A stretch of 64,000 bases of DNA, from assembly GCA_948467675.1 (NCBI GenBank), contig CAOKFI010000002.1:180313-244312 (forward strand), in the 5' to 3' direction. This document shows positions 45,969 through 54,933 of the stretch, piece after piece. The notes beneath the pieces were generated by a model. The model did no database searches and was not told the origin of the DNA. It worked only from the letters and a program-made list of their open reading frames with translations. Position numbers and translations under genes: made by a program. Origin of the DNA: an uncultured Porphyromonadaceae bacterium. Its GTDB lineage: Bacteria > Bacteroidota > Bacteroidia > Bacteroidales > Muribaculaceae. Within the stretch, counting starts at the first letter, position 1, and each line of letters starts with the position of its first letter.

Positions 45969-47334
45969 CTTTCTGCCATGCGCCACGTGTGAAGTCGGGG
46001 ATCTCGACGGGGGCTGATCCGTTTTCGAGCGACAGGGCTGTAAGCGGAGCCATCGAACACCATTCGGCCATATCGTATACATCCATGTCGAGAGGGAGAC
46101 CGTTCTGCAGGCAGTATACCAGACGATAATCCATTATGTAGTCCATGCCGCCGTGGCCTCCTACTTTCTTTGCCACTTCGCCAACTTCCTTTATGATCGG
46201 ATGGGTATACTGTCCGACTAAAGCAGCCTGCTGCTCTGGTGTTATGCATCTGTGTGACGACAGATTCTCGTGATCCGGTATGTTTTCGTTGCCGGTCAGC
46301 TGTTCTGCGGCGAATGCATATCCTTCGACCGGATATTTGTTGGCGAATCCTTTGGTGCCCGTAAGCTGATACATGCGTGAATATGGACGCGGATTGACTA
46401 CATCGTGCTGTATGTGTATGGTCTTGCCGTTGGCTGTCTGTATCATTGTCATCGTATGGTCTCCGTTAAGATACTGCGCGGGTCTGGTGCCGGTCACCGC
46501 CTCATAGTCGGCCGGTCCGTTGACTGCTTTGGTGTCCATTGCCACGAGTCGTGTCATTCGGTCGCCCCGGTGTATGTCGAGCAGCTGACATGCCGGACCG
46601 AGACCGTGGGTGGCATATACATCGCCGCGATGGTCGCGGTTGTAGTCGAGACGCCAGTTGTTCCAGTAATAGGGCCAGAACTCCTGAAGGTTGTGTATGT
46701 AGCTGCCTTCTGTGTGCAGCACTTCGCCGAACAGCCCGTGCTGTGCCATGTTGAGGGTGTTGAGTTCGAAGAAGTCGTATACGCAGTTCTCGAGCATCAT
46801 ACAATGGCGTCGTGTTTTTTCTGAGGTGTCGATCAGCCGCCATATCTCGTCGAGTGTCATTGCTGCCGGTACCTCGATGGCGGTATGCTTGCCATTCTGC
46901 ATGGCGTATTCGGCCATGTCGGCATGATGTTTCCAGTCGGTGGCGATATAAACGAGGTCGATATCGTCGCGCTCTACAAGTCCGCGCCAGGCATCTTCGG
47001 TGCCGCCGTAGGATGCGGCGTCGGGCAGCCCGGCACGCCGTAGTATCTGTTGTGCCGAATCGACGCGTTCCTGCTCGATATCGCACAGGGCCACGACTTT
47101 GGTTCCGGGTATGTTTATGAAGCGTTTTACCGCGTCGGGTCCGCGCATGCCGAGCCCGATGAATCCGACACGAACAGTGTCGATCGGTTCGGCTGCGAAA
47201 GCAACCATATCGGATTGTCCGGCCGGCCGTTCAGGAACCTCTGTAGTGATTACGTTGATGGACTTGTCAGTCTGGCATCCGGTCAAAGCGATGACCGAGG
47301 CTGCCGCTATTAAAATCATACGGGAAAGTTTCAT
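45910..47334 (-). CDS. Gfo/Idh/MocA-family lipoprotein, GH109 alpha-N-acetylgalactosaminidase-like
   Basis: 474 residues from the ATG at 47334, where a signal peptide with lipobox L-T-G-C begins; the longer frame adds 14 residues with no signal. NAD-binding motif VGFIGLGMRGPDAV and the catalytic-domain segment GGHGGMDYIMDYRLVYC are characteristic of family 109, which cleaves terminal alpha-GalNAc by a redox mechanism. ALCDIEQERV and IEVPAAM are further Rossmann-fold markers. A surface or periplasmic place fits use of mucin or blood-group-like glycans. Own promoter at 47374-47381. Other Gfo/Idh/MocA activities cannot be ruled out. Confidence 0.85.
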   Translation of the reverse strand: MKLSRMILIAAASVIALTGCQTDKSINVITTEVPERPAGQSDMVAFAAEPIDTVRVGFIGLGMRGPDAVKRFINIPGTKVVALCDIEQERVDSAQQILRRAGLPDAASYGGTEDAWRGLVERDDIDLVYIATDWKHHADMAEYAMQNGKHTAIEVPAAMTLDEIWRLIDTSEKTRRHCMMLENCVYDFFELNTLNMAQHGLFGEVLHTEGSYIHNLQEFWPYYWNNWRLDYNRDHRGDVYATHGLGPACQLLDIHRGDRMTRLVAMDTKAVNGPADYEAVTGTRPAQYLNGDHTMTMIQTANGKTIHIQHDVVNPRPYSRMYQLTGTKGFANKYPVEGYAFAAEQLTGNENIPDHENLSSHRCITPEQQAALVGQYTHPIIKEVGEVAKKVGGHGGMDYIMDYRLVYCLQNGLPLDMDVYDMAEWCSMAPLTALSLENGSAPVEIPDFTRGAWQKVKGYHHAGVAGEAGVGTLD

Positions 47335-47373
47335 ATAGCTATCGATAGATTTGAAGTTGGATAATAACGGAGA

Positions 47374-47381
47374 CAAAAATA
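47374..47381 (-). promoter_or_regulatory. -7 box for the GH109-like gene
   Basis: TATTTTTG on the minus strand, about 40 bases before the ATG at 47334. No -33 TTG at the usual distance. Confidence 0.45.
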
Positions 47382-47577
47382 GGAATTAATTGTGTGATAC
47401 TTCAGCTCCGGCAGTGCTAAATAATTGTTTTTCCGCATAAAACTCAGGAGTAATCAAAAAAACGGTATTTTTACGGAAACGATAATGCGGATGCACCGGA
47501 GTGCGTCACTGCAAGGGTCTGTATGGCAAACTTGTTGCGTTGCAGTAATAATACCGGGCGGTATGAGTTAATAAGTA

Positions 47578-47607
47578 TTGCCAAATCAAAAAAAAACGTT
47601 TATTTTG
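47578..47607 (+). promoter_or_regulatory. Promoter-like boxes before the gene at 47634
   Basis: TTG (47578-47580), a 20-base spacer, then TATTTTG (47601-47607), one base short of the -7 consensus. Confidence 0.4.
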
Positions 47608-47633
47608 CGGTATAAACCAAATCGATCATAAAA

Positions 47634-48074
47634 ATGGCTCTATTCAAGCGGAAATACCGGAATTATTACATCGGTATCGGTCTGATGCTGATGGTGGTGA
47701 ACTTCTATTATTTCGATCTGCTGCCAGCTCTGGATCAAGCGAAACAGGAAACCAGGAACTCGTATCGTGAACAGATCCGGAAGTCCTTGGAAGCTCTGGA
47801 ACTTCCAGTCGAGATGGGCGATGTGATAGTGGTGAAGGCTCTGATGCTGTCGCCGGATACAGCTTTGTGTGTGGATGAGGTGCCGGATTCAGCGATTGCC
47901 GCCAGTATCGACTTTGAGGCCATTAAGGCCGATGTGATAGAGCGGGCCATGACTGACAGCAACTTCGGTGATCCATTCCGCAAGGGTGAGGTCACATTGG
48001 AGTATAGGTACGAACACAAGGGGCAGGAGATCGGTAGAGTTGTTGTGACTCCTGCCGAGATTCAGTTGCCCTGA
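47634..48074 (+). CDS. Small membrane-anchored protein of unknown function
   Basis: 146 residues. A basic start (MALFKRKYRNYY) is followed by one hydrophobic helix (about 12-31, IGIGLMLMVVNFYYFDLLPA), then a charged helix and a soluble alpha/beta part. No family recognised. Single gene with its own promoter-like boxes; its 3' end overlaps the convergent gene by 13 bases. Confidence 0.7.
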   Translation: MALFKRKYRNYYIGIGLMLMVVNFYYFDLLPALDQAKQETRNSYREQIRKSLEALELPVEMGDVIVVKALMLSPDTALCVDEVPDSAIAASIDFEAIKADVIERAMTDSNFGDPFRKGEVTLEYRYEHKGQEIGRVVVTPAEIQLP

Positions 48075-49183
48075 CCGGTGTCGCGGCGTTCGGCTATGAC
48101 GCGGTCTATGATCCGCTGTGTTGCGGCATCGGGTTGCGGTGCTTCGGCCGGGCGCCTGACTTTCATGGACAGTGTGCCGTCTTTCATCAGCTGCTTTGCT
48201 TCGTCGGCCGGGAGATATTCCCGATCTACTATGTAGATTTCGAAATATGCTTTGAGACTGACATCGCCTTTTGTGTCGAATGCTTTTTTGATCCATTTAC
48301 CGCGTCCGAGAGCATTCATGGTGTAGGTGGCGCTGACCAGATCCTCCGGCCAATATTCGCCTGAGCGGTTGCGGAAGTAGGTCTGCGACATGAACATCTG
48401 ATCTATGTCGAGAGTGGCGCCGATGAGTTTCAATGCCGTCGGCGACCAGACGTGCCCTTTTTTATCGGCTAATGCATCGAATGTGGCACTGAATGATCGG
48501 TCGTTCTGCCGGTATACTTCCTTCAATCCGTGTTTGCCGTGTATGGTATCGCCTTTGAGTGCCGGATTGTCTTTTAACCGGTGTGAGGTCTCGACCGGCT
48601 TGCCGTCGATTTCGATCAGTTCGATCCATGAGAACATGCCGGTGCCGAGGTGCTGGAGGTATGCTACGGAGTCAAGTCCGGAGTCGGAGTCGGTAAAATG
48701 TCCGAATCCCCGCCAGCCGAGTACTCTTGGATGCCTTTGCGTCTTTATTTTTTTAGCTCCTTTGCGTGGCAGGAAATAGTCGGCCATGTATTCGGCGAAT
48801 ATCGTGGCTGATTTGTCACTGCTTGCAGATGAGGAATATTCGCGTATGTAGCATATCAGTCTTACGACATTGCGGTCGGCTGTACCGACCTCAACTTCTT
48901 TCAGGTCATATATGCGTCCGGTCAGCAGCACGGTATCGGCCGGGGCGGTGAGAGTATGCTCGTTGTATCCTAAACTACGTATGGCGATAGGGTACTTATC
49001 GCATACCGTCGGCGGTATTGAGCCATCGGTATCGGTCATGCCGATCATTTTGCCGGAGGCATCGAAAATCGAGGCACCCGGAACTGGCGAACTGTCGGAG
49101 GCGTCTATTACAATCGTACTGTAGGCCTGGACAACTCCGAGGAATGTAGCGAGAAGTGATGACAGAAAGATACGATAATTCAT
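48062..49183 (-). CDS. Secreted protein with carboxypeptidase-regulatory-like N-terminal domain
   Basis: 373 residues. Signal peptide, then a CarboxypepD-reg-like beta domain (about 22-100: IDASDSSPVPGASIFD, MTDTDGSIPP, IRSLGYNEHT). The rest (about 105-370) is unknown, with an aromatic helix segment IREYSSSASSDKSATIFAEYMADYFLP. Such layouts occur in periplasmic or surface-linked Bacteroidota proteins. It starts three bases downstream of the stop of the large beta-helix gene on the same strand, so the two are probably co-transcribed. Confidence 0.75.
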   Translation of the reverse strand: MNYRIFLSSLLATFLGVVQAYSTIVIDASDSSPVPGASIFDASGKMIGMTDTDGSIPPTVCDKYPIAIRSLGYNEHTLTAPADTVLLTGRIYDLKEVEVGTADRNVVRLICYIREYSSSASSDKSATIFAEYMADYFLPRKGAKKIKTQRHPRVLGWRGFGHFTDSDSGLDSVAYLQHLGTGMFSWIELIEIDGKPVETSHRLKDNPALKGDTIHGKHGLKEVYRQNDRSFSATFDALADKKGHVWSPTALKLIGATLDIDQMFMSQTYFRNRSGEYWPEDLVSATYTMNALGRGKWIKKAFDTKGDVSLKAYFEIYIVDREYLPADEAKQLMKDGTLSMKVRRPAEAPQPDAATQRIIDRVIAERRDTGQGN

Positions 49184-49186
49184 GTT

Positions 49187-52009
49187 CTACGGTTTATGAT
49201 TTGGCTCTTTGACGAGGTTGATGCTTCGTAAAGTTGCATCGCGGCCGATAATTCCGACAAGATAGGTTCCTGCCGAGACGATGGTGAATGTTCCGGAGCG
49301 GTCGCTGAGATTGTACCAAGGTTCTGTCGCATCGGAGGCAAAAGGCCGTATGAGGCCGTTGCTGTCGAGCTGGATACGGTATGTGCCCGGCTCAAGATAC
49401 AGTCCCTGATACAGCCATGTTTTGGTTGCCGGTATGGTTATGCTGCCGGACTCTGCGTGAACCGGACCTTGTGCGGTCCAATAGGCCAGACGGTCGGTGA
49501 AATCTCCGTTGCGTATCGTGCTGCTGCCGCGGATGCCGCAGTCGGTGATAAGGGTGGTCGGTTTCACCCACATGATGTCGCACGGACTGAGATATTCGTT
49601 GGTATTGATAAAAAGGTTTTTGACAGGCGAATAGTCGTCGACTTCGTTGTTGTCGAACGGTTTGCCGTCGAAGGGGTTGTCGGGCCAGGTTCCCACTGAG
49701 TGTCCGCCTCGCAGCACGCAGTCGGTGACGGTGATATTGTCGATCTCGTTGTAGTCCTGTCGCGGGTTGGTCGATCCCCATGGAATCAGTGCGATGGCTT
49801 TGCCTCCGCCGCCACGGGCGCAGTCGATGTAGCTGTGGCGCACGTCTATGTTGCGAACCGAAGAGTCGATAGAGTCCACTCTGATACGCCATCCGCCACC
49901 CCGCGGATCCTTATAGCTGCTGCACAGGACAATGCCGTCATCATTGGACTCATAGATGGCACGTTCGACGCGTACGTTCTGTACGGCATTTCCGAAACTT
50001 AGGCCGTCGCCGCTTAGACATGCCACTTCGAGCAGTCTCAGATTGCCTATGAATACGCTGTCGGCACGGTAGAATATTGTATGGTAGTTGCTGCACCTGT
50101 TGATCTCAATGTCAGATATCTCGATATGGCGCGCGTTGCATATGGCAATGGGTACGATGTGTATGCGGTCGCTGCAATTGCGCGCATAGTGCTGCCATAC
50201 GGTATTTTCAGTATAAGTGTCGTCCATGCGTATGCGTCCTCCGCCTGTGATTTTGACGCGTTCCACATCTTTGGCCAGGATCAGCGGCCGGTTTGTGTAC
50301 ATGCAGTGGGTCCATGGTATGCCTGGAATGATGTTGTCGTGGCCGTATTCCGGGCGGTACGATGTGTAGTGGCTGAATATCGGCGATTGCCGCAGTACGG
50401 CTCCGCGTTCGATAACAAGTTCGACTCCGGAGCGTAGTTCGAGGTCTGTGGCCAGATACTGACGGCCGGCAGGATGGTCAGGATCTCCGCTGAGCACCAC
50501 ACGTCCGCCTCCGGCAGCAGCTGCGGCGTCGATAGCCCGTTGTATGGCCGGATTGTCATTTGTTATTCCGTCGCCTTTTGCCCCGAATTCCACTACGGGG
50601 AATGTGCCGGACGGAATATTGAACAGGTATGGATTGACGGCGAAATCCCGCCAGTTTTCAATAAAGAATGGCCGGTCTATCGGTGTGACAGAGCCGTCAG
50701 GCATGCGTATCGCCGCCTCCATGCGGGAGCTCAGGTGGGTCATGCGCCCGTTGACATGACGGACGTTGGGAATGTCTTCGATCGAGAATATGGCTCTGGC
50801 GGGTGCGGAGCCGAGAAGTTCGAGGCTGTCGAATGGGATTTCGGATTTCCATAGCGGTGAATGTCGGACTTCAATCGTTGCGTCAGCCCGGATATATTTC
50901 GGTAATACCGTCCCCTTTATTGATATGAAGTTGCTGTCGGCAGTACATGAGGATATGCTTCCGGACCAGGTGCGTATAGGATCTTCGCGCTCAAAAGATA
51001 TGCGGTCGATGGCTATGGATCCGCTGCCTCCGACCGGTTCGATCCTGAGTCCGCGCAGTTTTCCTCTTGCTTCAGCTATATCGGAAAGGTTGATGCTGTA
51101 TTGCCGTATGCCGATATTGTCTGACAGCGGGATAGCCTTTGACTTTCCATGAGAGAACAATGTGTCATCTTTGGTCGTAAACCAGAGGCGCAGGTTGTCG
51201 GCTTTGCTGCGGTTGTCGAGAGCTATGGCTATGGTGTTGCGTATGTCGAGCGGCGGGTTATACATGCTGTTGTGGCTTGTGTCTGTCTCGAATGTCAGAG
51301 TGGCGTTTTTTCTGAAATCGAATATCAGACGGCTGTCTGCCTGCCGTATTTTTCCTTTTCCGTCGACTTTGAATCTGTCGGCGGCGCCTTTGATGTTGAA
51401 ATCGAGATCGACAGGTTTTCCCGCAGCCAGTCCGTCGACCATGATCTTCGGATTATCCCATGGCTCATCGCTTCCGTTGGCAACTGCGATTTCGATGGAT
51501 CTTATATCGGACAGAAACGGACACGCCGACATGTCGGAAATGACGCCACGCCAGAGTGTAGGAATAATATGGGCATAGCTGAGATACGTATTGCCTTTGG
51601 AATCGGTCAGAGTGATGCGTGCCACGAAGTCACGTCCCGGTCCTTCTGATACCCATAATCCGAGTTCGATTATCGGACTGTGGCTCAGATCGACCGGAGA
51701 GTCGAACCGTTTGTGCAGTGAGCGCCAACGGTCGGCAGGTTCTCCGGACGGAAATACGGTCTCGAGACAGCGGGCACCTTCATATACGGCGTTAGACCAT
51801 CCTTCGACATGGTCGCACAGACGCATTGCCGCTCCGGGGGTGTCGGCCCGGAATCCTTCGGGACTGTCGTCCCACGATGCTATCGTGATCATGTCGGCCA
51901 GCGAGCACCGGTTAGAGACGTCGTTGACCGATGGAATCGATTCGATGTGGGATGCGTGAATAGATCCGATTACGGATATGAGGGCAATAATGAACAGAAA
52001 CCGGCGCAT
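49187..52009 (-). CDS. Large secreted beta-helix protein, GH28/pectate-lyase-like
   Basis: 940 residues with a signal peptide. N-terminal part (about 40-450) contains two or three beta-sandwich modules of unknown family. From about residue 470 the pectate-lyase-superfamily entry motif FPVVEFGAKGDGITNDNPAI opens a right-handed beta-helix (to about 830). Inside it CLSGDGLSFGN and YESNDDGIVLCSSYKD are in the places of the catalytic aspartate motifs of family 28 polygalacturonase-like enzymes. A last beta domain (about 850-935) may bind carbohydrate. Polygalacturonide or another uronic-acid-containing glycan is likely. There is no SusCD partner nearby. A -7 box TATCTTTG lies at 52052-52045 on the minus strand. 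Confidence 0.8.
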   Translation of the reverse strand: MRRFLFIIALISVIGSIHASHIESIPSVNDVSNRCSLADMITIASWDDSPEGFRADTPGAAMRLCDHVEGWSNAVYEGARCLETVFPSGEPADRWRSLHKRFDSPVDLSHSPIIELGLWVSEGPGRDFVARITLTDSKGNTYLSYAHIIPTLWRGVISDMSACPFLSDIRSIEIAVANGSDEPWDNPKIMVDGLAAGKPVDLDFNIKGAADRFKVDGKGKIRQADSRLIFDFRKNATLTFETDTSHNSMYNPPLDIRNTIAIALDNRSKADNLRLWFTTKDDTLFSHGKSKAIPLSDNIGIRQYSINLSDIAEARGKLRGLRIEPVGGSGSIAIDRISFEREDPIRTWSGSISSCTADSNFISIKGTVLPKYIRADATIEVRHSPLWKSEIPFDSLELLGSAPARAIFSIEDIPNVRHVNGRMTHLSSRMEAAIRMPDGSVTPIDRPFFIENWRDFAVNPYLFNIPSGTFPVVEFGAKGDGITNDNPAIQRAIDAAAAAGGGRVVLSGDPDHPAGRQYLATDLELRSGVELVIERGAVLRQSPIFSHYTSYRPEYGHDNIIPGIPWTHCMYTNRPLILAKDVERVKITGGGRIRMDDTYTENTVWQHYARNCSDRIHIVPIAICNARHIEISDIEINRCSNYHTIFYRADSVFIGNLRLLEVACLSGDGLSFGNAVQNVRVERAIYESNDDGIVLCSSYKDPRGGGWRIRVDSIDSSVRNIDVRHSYIDCARGGGGKAIALIPWGSTNPRQDYNEIDNITVTDCVLRGGHSVGTWPDNPFDGKPFDNNEVDDYSPVKNLFINTNEYLSPCDIMWVKPTTLITDCGIRGSSTIRNGDFTDRLAYWTAQGPVHAESGSITIPATKTWLYQGLYLEPGTYRIQLDSNGLIRPFASDATEPWYNLSDRSGTFTIVSAGTYLVGIIGRDATLRSINLVKEPNHKP

Positions 52010-52044
52010 TGGATAGTGTGATTATGAATTGGTATTGACAAGCG

Positions 52045-52052
52045 CAAAGATA
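52045..52052 (-). promoter_or_regulatory. -7 box for the beta-helix gene
   Basis: TATCTTTG on the minus strand, 36 bases before the ATG. The opposite-facing boxes of the next gene follow within 160 bases. Confidence 0.5.
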
Positions 52053-52205
52053 ACAAATGCGGGCAAAAAAATGATAATTCAGAGATGATTGTCAATTATG
52101 GTTTGCCGTGTGATATATAATAATTATCTTTGATACATAAAGAGAATCCGGGAGAGTGTTGGCTCGCGCGGATATGGATATGTATTATTCGTGATAATAA
52201 TATGT

Positions 52206-52213
52206 TATCTTTG
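52206..52213 (+). promoter_or_regulatory. -7 box for the restriction-modification module
   Basis: TATCTTTG, 30 bases before the ATG at 52244; a second TATCTTTG lies at 52135-52142 on the same strand. The stretch 52010-52243 is A/T-rich and holds no other gene. Confidence 0.5.
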
Positions 52214-52243
52214 CATAAATAAGACAGCAGAATATACTATTAT

Positions 52244-54190
52244 ATGAGAAAAAAGGTCATAGTCGAGCGTGTGATGCCGGAATCGTCGATGATTCCGGCA
52301 GGAAAGATACGATGCTATGTTACTGGGAAATATCGTCCAGATACACCAGAGGAACATGTCCGTCAGAGAATGGCGCGTAGTCTCGTAGAGGAATACGGTT
52401 ATTCGAAGTCGGATATTGAACTGGAATTTAAGATAGTATTGGGATCTTCGAGTAAACGTGCCGATATTGTGGTATTTTCTGCGGGGGCAAATCATACAGC
52501 TGAAAATATAGTCATTATAGTAGAGGCAAAAAAGGACTCGATCAAACCGACAAACAAGGATAATGGAATCGAACAGTTGAAATCGTATTTATCTGCGTCG
52601 CCTAATTGTAGATACGGATTGTGGGTCGGAAGTGAGATAAAAGCTATTGCAAAAGAGAATAAAAATGGCTTGATTCACTTTAATGATGCAATAGATATCC
52701 CGTTTGCAGACGGTCGTCCGGCAACTGCAAATAAATTTTCGGATTTGGTTCCCGCTACAGATGTATTAAAGGATGTGTTTAAACGCTGCCATAATTATAT
52801 ATCTGCAAACCAAGGCGGGAGCAAAGAGGCGGCGTTCCATGAATTCCTTAAAATAATTTTTTGTAAAGTATTTGATGAAAAGTATAGTAAAACGCCTCAG
52901 TTTTATATTAATACTTTTAGCACGCGTACTACAAAGGAGATGCGAACCGTCGATGCTCGTATTCAGGCATTGTTTAAGAATGTTTGTGATGAATACGGAT
53001 ATATTTTCGGCAAGGAGGAAAAGATTGATCTGAAGTCGGAAGTAATATCCTATATTGTAGGCGAGTTGCAGAAATACAGTCTGTTGGAAACTGATTATGA
53101 CTATAAGGGGCAGGCTTATGAGGAGATTGTGGGTAATAACAGCCGAGGAGAACGCGGCGAGTTTTTCACACCCAGGAATTTATGCCAGCTGGCAGTTAAT
53201 ATGTGCCGCTTGATTTTAGGAGATGATGAATTTGTAAAAGTTAGGCTGTTGGATCCATCATGTGGTACCGGCGGTTTTCTGAAGACATATATACATGCCT
53301 TAGGCGACCTGATCTACAATATAGAACTGGATAAATGGCATGATGCAGTTAAGGCAAAAGCCAATAAAAAGGATATAGTCAAGGCGATATGCGATAAAAA
53401 TGTTTTCGGCATAGATTTCAATCCGGTATTGGTCAGGGCTGCACAGATGAACTTGGTGATGCATGGCGACGGTTCCAGCAATATCTATCATGAAAACTCA
53501 TTGAAGAGCAACGGCGAATATGGCGATGATGCACGCAAGAACCTAAAAGATGCGTCGTTCGATCTGATACTTAGTAATCCTCCGTTTGGCGAAGACTTGT
53601 CGATAGATGATTCTCATATACTGGATCAGTATGAGTTAAGTTCATTTGAATATTCCGGGAAAAGAGGCTATATGGCTCCTCAGGAACTGTTTATAGAGCG
53701 TTCGTATCGTTTTCTCAAACCCAATGGCCTTTATGCAATAGTTACGCCAGACAATATTGTAAGTAATCCCAGCTACAGGTATATAAGGCATTGGATTTTG
53801 TTGCGATTTAGAATTATCGCCAGTGTTTCATTGCCGACAGAGATGTTCCAGCCGTCGACGGGAACGCAAACCACATTGCTTATATTGAAGAAGCGTGCAC
53901 AAATCATCAACAGTCTCGAGGAGCTGCGTGTGCTTTGCGGGGAGGAACATGTGTTCCTGTCGATCCCTCACAAGATCGGACATGATCTGCGCGGCAACAT
54001 GATTCCGCTACGTGACGAGGATGGCAATATATGTACGAAGGTTACGCAAAAGAAGCGCACGGTACGTGATCCTGAAGGCGGTTGGAAAGAGGAAATAATA
54101 GAGCTGCAGGAGCCTATAGCATACGATATGCTGCCGCAAGTATTTGAGGATTTTAAGGTGTGGTTCAATAAATATCGTAACGAGTTATGA
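52244..54190 (+). CDS. Fused nuclease-adenine methyltransferase, type IIB/BcgI-like or type I-related subunit
   Basis: 648 residues. N-terminal part (about 25-165) has the HsdR-N nuclease pattern: ADIVVFSAG, then NIVIIVEAKKDS, i.e. the D...E-x-K core. The C-terminal part is an N6-adenine methyltransferase: HsdM-like N-terminal helices (about 170-300), then RGEFFTPRNLCQLAV, the SAM motif LDPSCGTGGFLKTY and the catalytic LSNPPFGED. No helicase motor is present, so this is not a usual type I set; nuclease and methylase in one chain plus a separate specificity subunit recalls BcgI. The region is clearly richer in A/T than its neighbours, suggesting transfer. Stop overlaps the specificity gene (ATGA). 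Confidence 0.88.
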   Translation: MRKKVIVERVMPESSMIPAGKIRCYVTGKYRPDTPEEHVRQRMARSLVEEYGYSKSDIELEFKIVLGSSSKRADIVVFSAGANHTAENIVIIVEAKKDSIKPTNKDNGIEQLKSYLSASPNCRYGLWVGSEIKAIAKENKNGLIHFNDAIDIPFADGRPATANKFSDLVPATDVLKDVFKRCHNYISANQGGSKEAAFHEFLKIIFCKVFDEKYSKTPQFYINTFSTRTTKEMRTVDARIQALFKNVCDEYGYIFGKEEKIDLKSEVISYIVGELQKYSLLETDYDYKGQAYEEIVGNNSRGERGEFFTPRNLCQLAVNMCRLILGDDEFVKVRLLDPSCGTGGFLKTYIHALGDLIYNIELDKWHDAVKAKANKKDIVKAICDKNVFGIDFNPVLVRAAQMNLVMHGDGSSNIYHENSLKSNGEYGDDARKNLKDASFDLILSNPPFGEDLSIDDSHILDQYELSSFEYSGKRGYMAPQELFIERSYRFLKPNGLYAIVTPDNIVSNPSYRYIRHWILLRFRIIASVSLPTEMFQPSTGTQTTLLILKKRAQIINSLEELRVLCGEEHVFLSIPHKIGHDLRGNMIPLRDEDGNICTKVTQKKRTVRDPEGGWKEEIIELQEPIAYDMLPQVFEDFKVWFNKYRNEL

Positions 54191-54924
54191 AAAGTATTTC
54201 AGTATCGACAGTTCTGGACAATATAATAGATGGAGATTCTCGTCTCGATGCCACATATTATGCCTCAGCGGTATTTTAGGCACGCCAGATAATCGATGAT
54301 TACGAGAGTCGCGGACATAAGATCAATACTATAGGCGATTTTTCGAAAGGGACATACAATCCACCACCCATAAAACGGACATTTACTGACGATAAGACAA
54401 TAGGGACTCCTTATATGCTGCCTCAGGAGATGTTTGATTTCTATTGGGTGCCACGCAAATATATTCTGGCTGATAAAATGCCAAAAATCAAAGACTGGTT
54501 TCTGAAGGAGGACTGGGTTATTCTGACTCAGAGCGGGTCGGTAGGAAAACCATTTTTTGCCACTAAGGGCGATGAAAATGTAGTGCTGTCGCAAAATGCG
54601 ATCAGAATACCACCTGCCGATCCTAAGACAGGAGGATATATTTATGCATATCTATCGACATGGATTGGTCAAACATTATTGAAAAAGGATGAGTTTGGCA
54701 TTACGGTCAAGCATATTCGCCCGAATCAGGTCGATCAGATACCTATACCTGATATAGATTATAATAAGCAACTTGAAATAAGTGAAAAAGTGAAGAAAGC
54801 TTTTGAATTGAGGAAACAGGCGATATCCTTGCTGACTGAAGCGCAGGAGATGATATATGATGAACTGGGTGCTCCTTCTGAAAATATATTCGACGAGGAT
54901 CCTGATGCCGATATGACAATCTGA
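54187..54924 (+). pseudogene. Specificity subunit (HsdS-like) interrupted by an in-frame TAG
   Basis: Reads from ATG 54187 as MKSISVSTVLDNIIDG, then meets TAG at 54277-54279 (codon 31), and continues in the same frame for 215 codons to 54924. Joined, it is about 245 residues: an N-terminal LDATYYASAV segment, one target-recognition domain (about 45-190; WVILTQSGSVGKPFFA), and a long C-terminal helix (about 195-230) that would pair with the methylase. One recognition domain is a half-size subunit. Translation could restart at ATG 54415 but would lose part of the recognition domain. Overlaps the methylase gene by four bases. The stop may be a true mutation, a phase-off state or a base-call error. 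Confidence 0.75.
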
Positions 54925-54933
54925 ATCGATAAC

